Assembly: GCA_017436305.1 (NCBI GenBank)
Contig: JAFSDJ010000066.1
Span: 1 to 64,000 of the forward strand
Direction of reading: 5' to 3'
DNA: 64,000 nt
From: Lachnospiraceae bacterium
GTDB lineage: Bacteria > Bacillota > Clostridia > Lachnospirales > Lachnospiraceae
Made by a program: the position numbers and the translations under genes. Shown here in pieces: positions 17,196-27,094 of the stretch; the first letter of the stretch is position 1; each line of letters opens with the position of its first letter. The notes under the pieces were generated by a model. The model did not search any database and was not told the origin of the DNA. It saw only the letters and a program-made list of their open reading frames with translations.

Positions 17196-18566
17196 TTGAA
17201 AAAAAATCCACTGATAACCGGAGCAATACTTTTAACTGCCACCGGAATCTTAAGTCGCATTATAGGCTTTTTTTACCGCATTTTCCTTTCACAGGCTATT
17301 GGAGAAGAAGGAATGGGTATTTATCAGCTCATTGCTCCTGTAATGGCTCTGAGTTTTTCCATTACCGCTGCCGGAATTCAGACTGCCATTTCGAAATTTG
17401 TTGCTCCTGAACCTACATCTCATGATTATAAATCATCTTTGCGAGTTTTACTAGTAGGATTTACCATTTCCTTGTCCCTTTCTGCTATTTTGGGCTTTTT
17501 TCTCTTTGAATATTCCTTTTTTATTGCAAAGAATTTTCTTTTAGAGGAACGTTGTGCGTCTTTAGTTAGGATTTTTGCACTCTCTCTACCTTTTGGTTCT
17601 GTTCATTCCTGTATTAATGGGTATTATTACGGAATCAAAAAAACAGGACTTCCGGCTCTTACCCAGCTATTAGAACAAGGTGCCAGGGTTCTGAGTGTAT
17701 TTCTTATATTTACATATTTGGAAAATAAAGGCTTGCAGGCTTCTATTGCCATTTCAGTGGTTGGTATTGTAATTGGAGAATTTGTATCCATGACAGTTTC
17801 TGCCATTGCAATCTTTTTGCGCTTTGGCAAGCTTGGATTTACTTTTTCATCACACTCCACAAAAAACACTTTCGTGGACAAAAAAATCCGTAACACTACA
17901 AAAAGCATTTTGTCAATGGCAGTTCCATTATCAGCAAGTCGTCTTGTTATTAATGGCCTTCAAAGCATCGAGGCTGTTTATATTCCAAATAAATTAATGG
18001 AGTTTGGACTTTCCAACTCGGAAGTTTTACGCATCTACGGTGTTTTAACCGGTATGGTACTGCCCTTGATTTTATTCCCAAGTGCCCTAACAAACTCTAT
18101 TGCTGTACTATTACTTCCTTATGTATCGGAAGCAGAAGCTACGGGAAATAAGAGGAAAATTTCAAATGCAGTTTCAAAATGTGTTTTCTTCTGCTTTTCT
18201 CTTGGATTTTTATGCACTGTTTTATTTTTCCTGCTAGGGGATTTTCTTGGGAAATACTTATTTGATAGTGCTATTGCCGGCTCCTTTATTTCTTCTATGA
18301 GTTTCATTTGCCCTTTTCTTTATTTGAGGGGTGTGCTTAGCAGTATTCTCCACGGACTTGGAAGAACAACCAGTTCTTTCCTGTTCCAGATTACCGGCAT
18401 CAGCTGTAAACTACTCTTTGTTTTTTTTGCAATTCCTGCCTTTGGAATCAAAGGATATTTATGGGGACTTTTAGCAAGTGAATTACTCCTTTGTCTTCTT
18501 TATTTTCTTGCACTTAAGCCTTATATATATTATAATAACAGTGTTTTTGGCAATTTACATGCTTAA
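17196..18566 (+). CDS. polysaccharide flippase, SpoVB/MviN-like
   Basis: Integral membrane protein of 456 residues with about 12-14 predicted helices, of the MOP superfamily. N-terminal LLTATGILSRIIGFFYRIFLSQAIGEEG-like features and the central PLSASRLVINGLQSIEAVYIPNKL region resemble stage V sporulation protein B and related lipid-linked oligosaccharide flippases. The start codon is TTG, 8 nt after AAGGAG. It is divergent from nifS and is followed by the DAHP synthase gene after 60 nt. A role in spore cortex precursor export is suggested by family, but ordinary polysaccharide export is possible. Confidence 0.85.
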   Translation: MKKNPLITGAILLTATGILSRIIGFFYRIFLSQAIGEEGMGIYQLIAPVMALSFSITAAGIQTAISKFVAPEPTSHDYKSSLRVLLVGFTISLSLSAILGFFLFEYSFFIAKNFLLEERCASLVRIFALSLPFGSVHSCINGYYYGIKKTGLPALTQLLEQGARVLSVFLIFTYLENKGLQASIAISVVGIVIGEFVSMTVSAIAIFLRFGKLGFTFSSHSTKNTFVDKKIRNTTKSILSMAVPLSASRLVINGLQSIEAVYIPNKLMEFGLSNSEVLRIYGVLTGMVLPLILFPSALTNSIAVLLLPYVSEAEATGNKRKISNAVSKCVFFCFSLGFLCTVLFFLLGDFLGKYLFDSAIAGSFISSMSFICPFLYLRGVLSSILHGLGRTTSSFLFQITGISCKLLFVFFAIPAFGIKGYLWGLLASELLLCLLYFLALKPYIYYNNSVFGNLHA

Positions 18567-18626
18567 AAAAACAGGGCAAATAGAAAATAATATGTGAATC
18601 TATAAAGATACAAAGGAGAGAACACC

Positions 18627-19655
18627 ATGGGATTTGATTTTATAAAAAAACTTCCTACTCCGGCAGAAATCAGGGAACAGTTTCCTGTACCGGAACATCT
18701 TGCAAAATTAAAAGAAGAAAGAGACAAAGAAATTAAAGCGGTTATCACTGGAGAAAGCAACAAATTTTTAGTGATTATCGGACCTTGCAGTGCTGATAAC
18801 GAAGATGCTGTTTGCGATTACATCAGCCGCCTTGCAAAAGTAAATGAACAAGTTAAGGATAAGCTGATTTTGATTCCAAGAATTTACACTAACAAACCAC
18901 GTACTACAGGGGAAGGATATAAAGGGATTGTACATCAGCCAGACCCGGAAAAGAAACCCAACTTTTTACAGGGATTAATAGCAATGCGTAAGATGCACAT
19001 TCGTGCTATTGAGGAATCCGGCCTTACTGCTGCTGACGAAATGCTGTATCCTGAAAACTGGAGATATGTAAGTGATATTCTTTCTTATGTAGCAATTGGC
19101 GCCCGTTCCGTAGAGGATCAGCAGCACCGTTTAACAGTTAGTGGATTTGACGTACCTGCCGGTATGAAAAACCCTACTTCCGGCGACTTAACCGTTATGT
19201 TAAACTCAGTATATGCTGCCCAGCATTCTCATTCATTTATCTACAGAGGCTGGGAGGTAAAAACAGATGGAAACGAGCTTGCTCATACAATTTTAAGAGG
19301 CTCTGTAAACCAATACGGTCGTAGTTTTCCAAATTACCACTATGAAGATTTAAGCCGACTTTTGGAAATGTATGGCACAATGGATTTAAAAAATCCTGCT
19401 ACAATCATAGATGCTAACCACAACAATTCCGGTAAACAGTATGAACAGCAAACACGTATTGTGAAAGAAGTTATGCATTCCAGAAAGTTAAACAGTGATA
19501 TTCATAAATTTGTAAAAGGAGTAATGGTAGAAAGCTATATTGAAGAAGGTAACCAGAAAATTGGAGAAGGTATCTACGGAAAGTCTATTACCGATGCATG
19601 CCTGGGCTGGGAAGCTAGTGAGAAATTAATATATGATATAGCTGAGTATAATTAA
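18627..19655 (+). CDS. aroF: 3-deoxy-7-phosphoheptulonate synthase, AroG/AroF type
   Basis: First enzyme of the shikimate pathway: condenses phosphoenolpyruvate and erythrose 4-phosphate. Length 342 residues. Seen: LVIIGPCSADNEDA, RIYTNKPRTTGEGYKG, the GARSVEDQQHR block, GMKNPTSGDL and IIDANHNNSGKQYEQQ, all typical of type I class Ia-like enzymes. No added chorismate mutase domain. Start ATG with AAAGGAGAG. No other aromatic amino acid genes are close. Confidence 0.95.
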   Translation: MGFDFIKKLPTPAEIREQFPVPEHLAKLKEERDKEIKAVITGESNKFLVIIGPCSADNEDAVCDYISRLAKVNEQVKDKLILIPRIYTNKPRTTGEGYKGIVHQPDPEKKPNFLQGLIAMRKMHIRAIEESGLTAADEMLYPENWRYVSDILSYVAIGARSVEDQQHRLTVSGFDVPAGMKNPTSGDLTVMLNSVYAAQHSHSFIYRGWEVKTDGNELAHTILRGSVNQYGRSFPNYHYEDLSRLLEMYGTMDLKNPATIIDANHNNSGKQYEQQTRIVKEVMHSRKLNSDIHKFVKGVMVESYIEEGNQKIGEGIYGKSITDACLGWEASEKLIYDIAEYN

Positions 19656-19704
19656 ATAGTCTGGCCGCTCCGGTTCTACTTAGCCTCGTCCGGTCCCGTG
19701 CCGC

Positions 19705-19764
19705 AAAAAGCTCCTATTCCTGACCTTTTCAGCAAGTGCTGCTGGTCTGGAATAGGAGCTTTTT
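19705..19764. terminator. strong bidirectional terminator between aroF and xerD
   Basis: The 16-base arm AAAAAGCTCCTATTCC (19705-19720) pairs perfectly with 19749-19764, and a further GACC/GGTC pair extends the stem after one mismatch. Both strands end in a U-run (TTTTTT on plus, TTTTTGCGG on minus). The loop contains an AGCA/TGCT mini-hairpin. It lies between convergent genes. Confidence 0.9.
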
Positions 19765-19804
19765 TATGGTCAGGTCCTTCTCACCTTTCCCAATAACATC
19801 TTCC

Positions 19805-20689
19805 CTACCCTCTCGGATGGGCTTTAGCATAAACTTCCCTAATTCTGTTGTGATTCATATTTGCATATATCTGTGTAGTAGAAATGTCGGAATGTCCTAA
19901 CATCTCCTGTACACTTCTTAAATCTGCTCCATTTTCCACCAAATGAGCTGCAAAGGAATGTCGTAATGTATGAGGTGTAATATCTGAGGTAATACCAGCC
20001 TTTTTAGCGTAGTATTTAATTAATTTCCAAAAACCCTGACGACTCATAGGCTTACCTGAACAATTCACAAAAAGTACATCCGTTTCCTCATCCTCAAGCA
20101 TACTGCCCCGTGTACCATTTAAGTACTGGGTTAATGCATTTTTCGCTTCACTTCCAAATGGAATCACTCTTTCCTTATGTGTATCCCTACATAAAATATA
20201 ACCAACCTGTATATTTACATCATGAACCTTTAAGGTAATTAGCTCTGTTACTCGTATGCCCGTAGCGTATAACAATTCCAGCATTGCCTTATCCCTAATC
20301 TCCTTTGAGGTATTTCCGGTAGGCTGTTCTAACAAGCACACCACTTCATCAGTAGATAAAATCTCCGGTACCTTTTTTTCAATTTTAGGTGCCTTTAACG
20401 AAACAGATATATCTTCTTTTACAATACCCTCTTCACATAAATAGTGAAAAAATGCCTTTAACGAAGCTATGTTTCTGGAAACTGTAGCTGCAGCAAATTT
20501 ATTTTTCTCCAAATACAAAACATAAGAATTTAAATCTTTCTCTGTAATCGTTCCCACATGACGAATTCCAGCATCTTCCAAAAAGTGTTTGGCTTTCGTC
20601 AAATCTCTTTTGTAGGATTGTTCTGTATTGTTGGAGGTTTTCTTGATATTATGTAAATATGAAATAAACTGTTGTATTTCTTTTTCCAT
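19805..20689 (-). CDS. xerD: tyrosine recombinase, XerD-like
   Basis: Site-specific recombinase that resolves chromosome dimers at dif together with XerC. Length 294 residues, with an N-terminal SAM-like core-binding domain and a C-terminal catalytic domain. The full catalytic set is visible: R146, K172, H240, R243, H266 and Y275 (HTLRHSFAAHL, LGHSDISTTQIYANM). In Firmicutes xerD is often near spoIIM and the ADP-ribose NUDIX gene, as here, which favours housekeeping XerD over a phage integrase. No att repeats were found beside it. Confidence 0.92.
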   Translation of the reverse strand: MEKEIQQFISYLHNIKKTSNNTEQSYKRDLTKAKHFLEDAGIRHVGTITEKDLNSYVLYLEKNKFAAATVSRNIASLKAFFHYLCEEGIVKEDISVSLKAPKIEKKVPEILSTDEVVCLLEQPTGNTSKEIRDKAMLELLYATGIRVTELITLKVHDVNIQVGYILCRDTHKERVIPFGSEAKNALTQYLNGTRGSMLEDEETDVLFVNCSGKPMSRQGFWKLIKYYAKKAGITSDITPHTLRHSFAAHLVENGADLRSVQEMLGHSDISTTQIYANMNHNRIREVYAKAHPRG

Positions 20690-20879
20690 AAACTTTGAAA
20701 CCCTTCCTAATACTAATCTAGTCTTTCCCCAACGTGTCTGTTACCTATTATAATAAGATTTTTGAAGAAAATCAAATAGAATTTTCCTAGTATTTTGGCA
20801 CTTTTTCGGCATTTTTATAAAAAATCGCAACATGTTGGCAAAGGCATTTTTATCCCCTACCATATGTAGTAAAAAATTT

Positions 20880-21509
20880 TTATAAAATTTTTAAGATATT
20901 TCGCAAAAAATATGGATTTACATAACTTTCCAGAAAAACACCAATTATGACAACCCCAGCTATTATAATATAATATAAGATTCCTCTAATAAGAAACTGT
21001 TTTTTTCCCATATATACATTTTGGAACATTTTCCCCGGAAAATAAATAATAGCGCATAAATCATGAAGAAGATTTACCAAAAAAAGAAAAGCCGGGATAT
21101 ATATAATTTCCTGAGGTAATATAGCTCCTAAGAAAATTAGGATTCCCTTTCCTCCGTAACGCATTGTTACCACTGCCATTAATATACCAAGGCTCATACC
21201 AAACCACGCCACATATAAATACATAATTACAATTCCAAAAATGGTAGTTGCTGCTACAAGAAGAAATAACAGAATGCCTATTCGATTTTGCAGAAGATAT
21301 ACCATATATTGTTCGTTATGAAAAGAAGTATAGGACAATCTATTTAACAATTCTTCTCCAAAAAATAAGGAATCTTCTAAGAAGTAGTCTGTTTTAATAT
21401 TTACCAGTAAAACACCTACAATAAATCCCAACGAAAAAAAGAGAAGCCAATTTGCCCCTTCTCTTTTTTCTTTATTCCCTATTCTTTCATACGTTTTAAA
21501 TTGCTTCAT
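20880..21509 (-). CDS. spoIIM: stage II sporulation protein M
   Basis: Membrane protein of the SpoIID-SpoIIM-SpoIIP engulfment machine, which drives septal peptidoglycan degradation. 209 residues with about five helices; after a short charged N-terminus the pattern FFSLGFIVGVLLVN, then LFLLVAATTIFG, the GMSLGILMAVVTMRYGGKGI region and AILPQEIIYIPAFLF match the family. Gene order with xerD and the NUDIX gene supports the call. Confidence 0.92.
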   Translation of the reverse strand: MKQFKTYERIGNKEKREGANWLLFFSLGFIVGVLLVNIKTDYFLEDSLFFGEELLNRLSYTSFHNEQYMVYLLQNRIGILLFLLVAATTIFGIVIMYLYVAWFGMSLGILMAVVTMRYGGKGILIFLGAILPQEIIYIPAFLFLVNLLHDLCAIIYFPGKMFQNVYMGKKQFLIRGILYYIIIAGVVIIGVFLESYVNPYFLRNILKIL

Positions 21510-21573
21510 GTTCCATCCTCATTTTCTGTTTCTTTTCACAGTATATGAGGACAGGTTACATATTTATTCGCTG

Positions 21574-22119
21574 TTATTTTAAGTATTTGTTTTTATATGC
21601 CATAATGGAAGAAATAGTCTTACTATCTTCTATTTCGCCGGCATATATTTTTTCGCAAAGTTCTTCTACTGTGTATGGTTTTACGTTAATAAATTCATCT
21701 TCATCTAAATGCTGGACAGATGGTTTTAAATTCTTGGCTACATAAACTTCTATTTTTTCGTCACAAAATGCAACCGTAGTACGAATACTGATTAAAAACT
21801 CCATATTAGCTTTGTCTGTTTTATAGCCGGTTTCTTCTTCCAGTTCTCTTAAACTGCACTCAATAAAAGGTTCATCTTTGCTATCAAGTCCTCCTGCCGG
21901 GATTTCAAGAGTATAGCGGTCTAAGGCATTTCTATACTGACGAACCATTAAAATCCGTCCATCATCCATAACAGGGACTACCGCCGCCGCCCCTTTATGT
22001 CCGATGAAATCCCAATGAACAATGTTTCCATTTGGAACCAAAACGGTATCTTTATAAAAATTTATAATGGACCCTTCGTATTTTAAGGTTCTGTCCAGTC
22101 TTTTAAATTCTTCTGGCAT
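21574..22119 (-). CDS. nudF: NUDIX hydrolase, ADP-ribose pyrophosphatase type
   Basis: Hydrolyses ADP-ribose or a similar nucleoside diphosphate sugar. 181 residues with a complete NUDIX box at about 77-99 (GLDSKDEP...RELEEETGY) and the RQYRNALDRYTLEIPAGG block upstream that is characteristic of the ADP-ribose subgroup. It lies 19 nt after the aminotransferase gene and shortly before spoIIM on the same strand. Confidence 0.92.
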   Translation of the reverse strand: MPEEFKRLDRTLKYEGSIINFYKDTVLVPNGNIVHWDFIGHKGAAAVVPVMDDGRILMVRQYRNALDRYTLEIPAGGLDSKDEPFIECSLRELEEETGYKTDKANMEFLISIRTTVAFCDEKIEVYVAKNLKPSVQHLDEDEFINVKPYTVEELCEKIYAGEIEDSKTISSIMAYKNKYLK

Positions 22120-22138
22120 AAAATTTCCCTACTTTCCT

Positions 22139-23335
22139 TTACAGACTTTTTAAAAACTCTTCGATTCTGTTAAGTCCTTTTTCAATCTGTTCCATGCTGA
22201 TGGCATAAGATAAACGTATATGATTTGGGAAACCAAAATCTGCACAAGGTACTACTGCTGTGGAGTAATCTTCAAGTAAAATCTCAGCAAGTCTTGCTGC
22301 TGTTCCAATTTTTTCACCCTTGTAAGATTTTTCTACTGCTTCTGAAACATCAATAAATACATAGAAAGCACCCTGTGGTTCTAATGTATCTACAAGCGGC
22401 ATTTTGCTAACTCTTTCATACATATAAGTTCTACGTTTATTAAATTCTACTTTCATTTCTTCTACTGCACCCTGTGGACCTTTCAAAGCTTCTAAAGCTG
22501 CCTTTTGCGCAATAGAGTTTGGATTGCTTGTAGCATGAGACTGTATAGAACTCATAAGCTTTGCAATTTCAACTGAAGAACCTGTATAACCAATTCTCCA
22601 TCCTGTCATAGCATAACTTTTTGATAAACCGCTACAAGTAATTGTTCTTTTATAAATCTCTTCATTGAAAGAAGCAATACTTACATGTTTTTCATTTCCA
22701 TAAATTAAATATTCATACATTTCATCTGCAACTACATAAATGTCATTTTTCACAACAACATCTGCAATTGCCCTTAACTCTTCTTCTGTATAAAGCATAC
22801 CGGTGGGGTTACTTGGTGTATTTAATACTAATGCTTTTGTATTTTCTGTAATTGCTTCCTGAATCTGAGCAGCAGTTACTTTATAGCCGTTTTTCTTCTC
22901 TCCATAAACAACAACCGGTACACCGTCAGATAATTTTACCATTTCCGGGTAACTTAACCAGTATGGAGCCGGAATAATAACTTCGTCTCCCGGATTTAAA
23001 ATTGCGTCAAATATATTAGATAAAGAATGTTTTCCACCATTGCTAATTACGATTTGATTTGGTGCATAATCAAGTCCATTAAACTCTTTGAACTTTTTAC
23101 TAATAGCATCTTTCAATTCATTTGTACCTGAAGCTGGTGTATATTTTGTAAATCCTTCTTTAATGGCAGAAATAGCTGCATTACATACATTTTCCGGTGT
23201 GTTAAAATCTGGTTCGCCTGCTCCAAATCCTACTACATCAATTCCATTTGCCTTCATTTCTTTTGCTTTTGCTGTAATAGCTAAAGTAGATGATGGTTTT
23301 ACTGCTTGTGCTTTTTTTGATAATGTTAATGCCAT
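22139..23335 (-). CDS. aspC: class I aspartate aminotransferase
   Basis: PLP-dependent transaminase that interconverts aspartate and oxaloacetate; related substrates are possible. 398 residues. Seen: GFGAGEPDFNTPENV, LNTPSNPTGMLY, DEMYEYLIYG and the PLP lysine in SGLSKSYAMTGWRIGY, all of the Igamma-type aminotransferase family. ATG preceded by GGGAG. The 318-nt upstream region contains a palindromic operator and A/T hairpins, so expression is probably regulated. Confidence 0.93.
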   Translation of the reverse strand: MALTLSKKAQAVKPSSTLAITAKAKEMKANGIDVVGFGAGEPDFNTPENVCNAAISAIKEGFTKYTPASGTNELKDAISKKFKEFNGLDYAPNQIVISNGGKHSLSNIFDAILNPGDEVIIPAPYWLSYPEMVKLSDGVPVVVYGEKKNGYKVTAAQIQEAITENTKALVLNTPSNPTGMLYTEEELRAIADVVVKNDIYVVADEMYEYLIYGNEKHVSIASFNEEIYKRTITCSGLSKSYAMTGWRIGYTGSSVEIAKLMSSIQSHATSNPNSIAQKAALEALKGPQGAVEEMKVEFNKRRTYMYERVSKMPLVDTLEPQGAFYVFIDVSEAVEKSYKGEKIGTAARLAEILLEDYSTAVVPCADFGFPNHIRLSYAISMEQIEKGLNRIEEFLKSL

Positions 23336-23436
23336 AATTTTCTCCCTTTCTGGTTTTTACATACTCTTTGTATAAATAAAATAGTAATTTTTACTATTTC
23401 GTAGAACTAATTCTATGATAATAGTCTACGCAAAAT

Positions 23437-23466
23437 ATAATGTAACACATGGATAATTGTATACAA
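23437..23466 (-). promoter_or_regulatory. aspC: aspC promoter candidate (TTGTAT-18-CATTAT)
   Basis: -35 TTGTAT (23461-23466) lies inside the palindromic operator; -10 CATTAT (23437-23442) follows after 18 nt. The match is moderate, but the overlap with the palindrome makes functional sense. Confidence 0.4.
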
Positions 23467-23470
23467 TTAT
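23453..23470. promoter_or_regulatory. 18-bp palindromic operator (GntR-like)
   Basis: ATAATTGTATACAATTAT is a perfect palindrome. The core TTGTATACAA is the type of site bound by many GntR-family (FadR/VanR subgroup) regulators. It overlaps the -35 of the aminotransferase promoter, suggesting repression. No GntR gene is in the window. Confidence 0.6.
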
Positions 23471-23603
23471 ATTTACCTTGCTTATTCTACACTAGATTAT
23501 ATGGAATTACAAGAAAAATTTTCAAATTATAAATAGTCTGTAAATTTCTAGAATTTTCTAATTATTGTAAACTAATAGATTACCTACAAAAGTATTAGTA
23601 TAG

Positions 23604-23633
23604 AAAAAAGAGACTGCTCTTAACAGTCTCTTT
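23604..23633 (-). terminator. rny terminator
   Basis: Perfect 10-bp stem AAAGAGACTG (23607-23616) with CAGTCTCTTT (23624-23633), 7-nt loop, followed on the minus strand by TTTC after the stem's own T-run. It lies 20 nt after the RNase Y stop. Confidence 0.88.
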
Positions 23634-23653
23634 CTAGTATTTATTATACACTT

Positions 23654-25210
23654 CTATTTTGCATAATCAGTAACTCTAGATTCTCGAATCAGGTTCACCT
23701 TTATCTGACCCGGATATTCTAACTCAGCTTCAATCTGCTTTGAAATATCTCTAGCCAAAAGAACCATATCTGAATCTGATATTTGTTCTGGAACTACCAT
23801 AACACGTACTTCCCTACCTGCCTGAATAGCAAAAGATTTGTCTACACCTTTAAAATTGTTGGTTATTTCTTCTAATTGTTTTAATCTGGTTGTATATGTT
23901 TCTAAAGTTTCTCTACGAGCACCTGGTCTTGCTGCTGAAATTGTATCTGCAGCTTGAACAATACACGCAATTAAGGACTGTGGCTCTACATCACCATGAT
24001 GAGACTCTACAGAATTGATAACGATAGCTGACTCTTTGTATTTTCTACACAAGTCAACACCTAACTGTATGTGAGAACCTTCCATCTCATGGTCTACAGC
24101 CTTACCAATATCATGAAGTAAGCCTGCACGCTTCGCCATGCGCACATCTAAGCCCATTTCAGCTGCTAATAAGCCTGAAAGCTGTGCAACTTCTATAGAA
24201 TGTCTTAAAGCATTTTGACCATAGCTTGTTCTAAACTTCATCTTACCAAGTAATCTCACAAGTTCTGGATGAATACCATGTACCCCAACCTCTAAGGTAG
24301 CCGATTCTCCTTCCTCGCGAATCATAACTTCAACTTCTTTTTGCGCCTTTTCAACCATTTCTTCAATTCTAGCCGGATGAATACGTCCATCTACAATTAA
24401 TTTTTCCAAGGCAATTCTCGCAACTTCTCTTCGAATGGGATCGAATCCTGATAGAATAACTGCCTCCGGTGTATCATCAATAATTAAGTCTACACCAGTC
24501 ATAGTCTCAAGAGTACGAATATTTCTACCCTCTCTACCAATAATACGTCCTTTCATTTCATCATTTGGAAGCTGAACAACAGAAATTGTAGTCTCTGACA
24601 CGTGGTCAGCCGCACATTTTTGAATTGCATTTACTACATATTCTTTTGCTTTCTTATCAGCTTCTTCTTTTGCTCTGCTCTCCATTTCTTTAATCATGAC
24701 AGCAGTTTCATGTTTTACTTCATCTTCAACAATTTTTAACAAATACTCTTTTGCCTGTTCAGAGGTCAAACCGGAAATCCGTTCTAGTTCCTGTACTCTT
24801 TGTTCATTGAGATTTTCAATATCTGCTTTCTGTTTTGCTAATTCCTGCTCTTTTGCTAACAGACTTGCTTCCTTTTTCTCAATTGCATCCGCTTTCTTAT
24901 CGATGTTTTCTTCCTTTTGCTGAACTCTTCGTTCAAAACGTTGAACTTCTGCGCGACGCTCTTTGATTTCTTTGTCTAATTCATTTTTAGTACGAATTGA
25001 CTCTTCTTTTACTTCAAGCAGTCCTTCCCGTTTCTTTGTCTCAGCAGTCTTCAAAGCTTCATCAATAATTTCTCTTGCTTTTTGGTCTGCATCTCCTAAT
25101 TTGCCTTCTACAACTTTTTTACGGTATGTAATGGCAAGAACAGCAGTAAGCGGAATAGCAATTACTAAGGTTACCAAAACAGCAATCCCAACAGCTAAAC
25201 CCATGCTCAT
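23654..25210 (-). CDS. rny: ribonuclease Y
   Basis: Membrane-anchored endoribonuclease that starts mRNA decay in Firmicutes. 518 residues: N-terminal transmembrane helix (about 5-28), long Glu/Lys-rich coiled coil (about 30-190), KH domain with [15 protein letters not shown], and HD domain with [16 protein letters not shown] and GLLHDIGKA. Start ATG 12 nt after AGGAGG. It has a consensus promoter and its own terminator, so it is a single-gene unit. Confidence 0.97.
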   Translation of the reverse strand: MSMGLAVGIAVLVTLVIAIPLTAVLAITYRKKVVEGKLGDADQKAREIIDEALKTAETKKREGLLEVKEESIRTKNELDKEIKERRAEVQRFERRVQQKEENIDKKADAIEKKEASLLAKEQELAKQKADIENLNEQRVQELERISGLTSEQAKEYLLKIVEDEVKHETAVMIKEMESRAKEEADKKAKEYVVNAIQKCAADHVSETTISVVQLPNDEMKGRIIGREGRNIRTLETMTGVDLIIDDTPEAVILSGFDPIRREVARIALEKLIVDGRIHPARIEEMVEKAQKEVEVMIREEGESATLEVGVHGIHPELVRLLGKMKFRTSYGQNALRHSIEVAQLSGLLAAEMGLDVRMAKRAGLLHDIGKAVDHEMEGSHIQLGVDLCRKYKESAIVINSVESHHGDVEPQSLIACIVQAADTISAARPGARRETLETYTTRLKQLEEITNNFKGVDKSFAIQAGREVRVMVVPEQISDSDMVLLARDISKQIEAELEYPGQIKVNLIRESRVTDYAK

Positions 25211-25337
25211 TGTACAGGAGCACCTCCTTATTTAATTTTCATTGTACACGTACTTCCCAAATAAACTGGGAAATGTCCGCTATCTACATAGAATGTAATA
25301 TGTTTAACATCCTAAAACGCGAATTTACAACAGTTAA

Positions 25338-25366
25338 ATTGTAAGCCAAAATATGAATTATGTCAA
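25338..25366 (-). promoter_or_regulatory. rny: rny promoter (TTGACA-17-TACAAT)
   Basis: Consensus -35 TTGACA (25361-25366, inside the 3' end of recX) and -10 TACAAT (25338-25343), 17-nt spacer. The leader of about 120 nt contains a TTCCCA/TGGGAA hairpin at 25254-25272. Confidence 0.85.
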
Positions 25367-25984
25367 GTAAAAGTCAGATTTCATCACACGATTTATGCAA
25401 TTTGTTGAAAACCCCTTTCTATAAAGAGTTGCTACCAATTTTTGTTTTTCCTTGTAATCACAGTCTTTTGCAGAGTAATGTTTCTTCAATAGAAATGCCA
25501 TGATTTGCTTTTCTTCCTCTACAATGGTTCCCTCTTCTTCGCACTCTGCAAACGCATCTTCAATGTGCTCTTTTTTTATGCCTTTTTGAAGTAATTTATT
25601 TACTATTTGGTTCTTGTTTAGAGTATCCACTCGATAGCTGATAAACTCTTTGGCATATGCAATGTCATCTACATAGCGAAAGCTTTTCACATATTCTAAC
25701 GCCCCATCTATTAAAATATCAGGATAAAAGCCTTGTTTCAGTTTGCGCCTCAGTTCTTCTTCCGTATAAGTTCTGGATTTTAATAGATTCATAGCACGCA
25801 GTTTTGCTCTTTTTAAAAGTATTTGTCCCATTAATTCTTCAAATACTTCCCTAGAAATTTCTTTTCCTTTTTTAATATGATAGGTAGAGAGTTCGCCTTT
25901 ATATAACGCAAAGGCGTACTCTCCATCTAAATATATTTTGCATTTATTTTTTGAAATTTCCTCAATTTCAGTAACTAACATCAT
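25358..25984 (-). CDS. recX: RecA regulator RecX
   Basis: Modulates RecA filaments. 208 residues of the RecX family, with three-helix repeats visible as RTYTEEELRRKLKQGFYPDILIDGAL-like units, YVDDIAYAKEFISYRVDT and KGIKKEHIEDAFAECEEEG. The start codon overlaps the recA stop by one base (TAATG), so the two genes are translationally coupled and share the SOS-type promoter. Confidence 0.93.
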   Translation of the reverse strand: MMLVTEIEEISKNKCKIYLDGEYAFALYKGELSTYHIKKGKEISREVFEELMGQILLKRAKLRAMNLLKSRTYTEEELRRKLKQGFYPDILIDGALEYVKSFRYVDDIAYAKEFISYRVDTLNKNQIVNKLLQKGIKKEHIEDAFAECEEEGTIVEEEKQIMAFLLKKHYSAKDCDYKEKQKLVATLYRKGFSTNCINRVMKSDFYLT

Positions 25985-27051
25985 TATTCTGTTTCAGCCT
26001 GTTCTTCTTTTTTGGTTGTCTTTTTGGCAACTGGTTCTTCTGCTTTTTCCGGCTCTGTTGTAAGAGCAAAATGGGCTCTTACTTTAGAAGCAATTTCTTC
26101 TCTTATTTCGGGGTTTTCTTTTAAGAAAATCTTAGCATTTTCCCTTCCCTGTCCAATCTTATTACCTTCGTAGGCATACCATGCACCACTTTTATTAACT
26201 ATACTAACATTGGCTGCTAAATCAAGAATATCTCCTTCTCTTGATATACCTTCGCCAAACATAATATCAAATTCCGCCTCTTTAAAGGGGGGAGCAATTT
26301 TATTTTTTACTACTTTTACTCTTGTTCTGTTTCCGATTACTTCACCGCCTTGCTTTAAAGCTTCAATTCTTCTAACGTCTAAACGTACAGAAGAATAGAA
26401 CTTAAGAGCACGACCACCGGTTGTAGTCTCCGGATTACCAAACATAATACCCACTTTTTCACGAAGCTGATTGATAAATACTACAGTACAGTTAGATTTG
26501 CTAATAACTGCTGTTAACTTACGAAGTGCCTGAGACATAAGTCTTGCCTGAAGTCCTACGTGACTATCACCCATATCCCCATCAATTTCTGCCTTTGGTA
26601 CTAATGCCGCTACAGAGTCAACTACTACAATATCAATGGCACCGGAACGTACCATGGTCTCTGTAATCTCTAATGCCTGCTCTCCGTTATCCGGCTGAGA
26701 AATATAAAGATTATCAATATCAACACCAATATTCTTAGCATATACAGGGTCCAGCGCATGCTCCGCATCAATAAAACCTGCGATGCCGCCCATCTTCTGT
26801 ACTTCTGCAATCATATGCAGGGTAACGGTAGTCTTACCACTGGATTCCGGTCCATATATCTCAATAATACGCCCCTTTGGAATGCCACCTAACCCCAAAG
26901 CAAGGTCAAGGCTTAAAGAACCGGTCGGAATCGTCTCTACATTCATCTGCGCTGAGGGATCTCCTAACTTCATAACAGCTCCCTTTCCAAACTGTCTTTC
27001 AATTTGTGATAAGGCTGCATCCAATGCTTTTAATTTATCTTCTCTTTCCAT
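25984..27051 (-). CDS. recA: recombinase RecA
   Basis: Forms filaments on single-stranded DNA, drives strand exchange and stimulates LexA self-cleavage. 355 residues: Walker A GPESSGKT at 67-74, [18 protein letters not shown] loop region, [20 protein letters not shown] (L2 loop), and an acidic Lys/Glu-rich tail ([13 protein letters not shown]). Start ATG with AAAGGAG. Two LexA-type boxes lie in and after its promoter. Confidence 0.99.
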   Translation of the reverse strand: MEREDKLKALDAALSQIERQFGKGAVMKLGDPSAQMNVETIPTGSLSLDLALGLGGIPKGRIIEIYGPESSGKTTVTLHMIAEVQKMGGIAGFIDAEHALDPVYAKNIGVDIDNLYISQPDNGEQALEITETMVRSGAIDIVVVDSVAALVPKAEIDGDMGDSHVGLQARLMSQALRKLTAVISKSNCTVVFINQLREKVGIMFGNPETTTGGRALKFYSSVRLDVRRIEALKQGGEVIGNRTRVKVVKNKIAPPFKEAEFDIMFGEGISREGDILDLAANVSIVNKSGAWYAYEGNKIGQGRENAKIFLKENPEIREEIASKVRAHFALTTEPEKAEEPVAKKTTKKEEQAETE

Positions 27052-27070
27052 ACTTAATCTCCTTTAATAT

Positions 27071-27084
27071 AGAACGTTCGTTCT
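27071..27084. promoter_or_regulatory. LexA (SOS) box 1 of recA
   Basis: AGAACGTTCGTTCT (read as AGAAC-GAAC-GTTCT on the minus strand) fits the Gram-positive pattern GAAC-N4-GTTC. It lies just downstream of the -10, between promoter and start codon. Confidence 0.8.
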
Positions 27085-27094
27085 GATATGTATT

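Larger units (their letters stand above)
23336..23653 (-). other. aspC leader region
   Basis: No gene is present. From the aminotransferase start outward, the minus-strand leader has a 9-bp A/T hairpin (23379-23387 with 23391-23399), a TAGAA/TTCTA hairpin (23402-23415), a promoter candidate, an 18-bp palindrome, and at 23604-23633 the terminator of the RNase Y gene. The section 23480-23600 shows nothing I can name. Confidence 0.6.

Noticed and set aside
19805..20689. Tyrosine recombinase as a phage or island integrase
   Set aside because: Size, residues and neighbours (spoIIM, NUDIX) fit housekeeping XerD; no att repeats, tRNA or phage genes are nearby.
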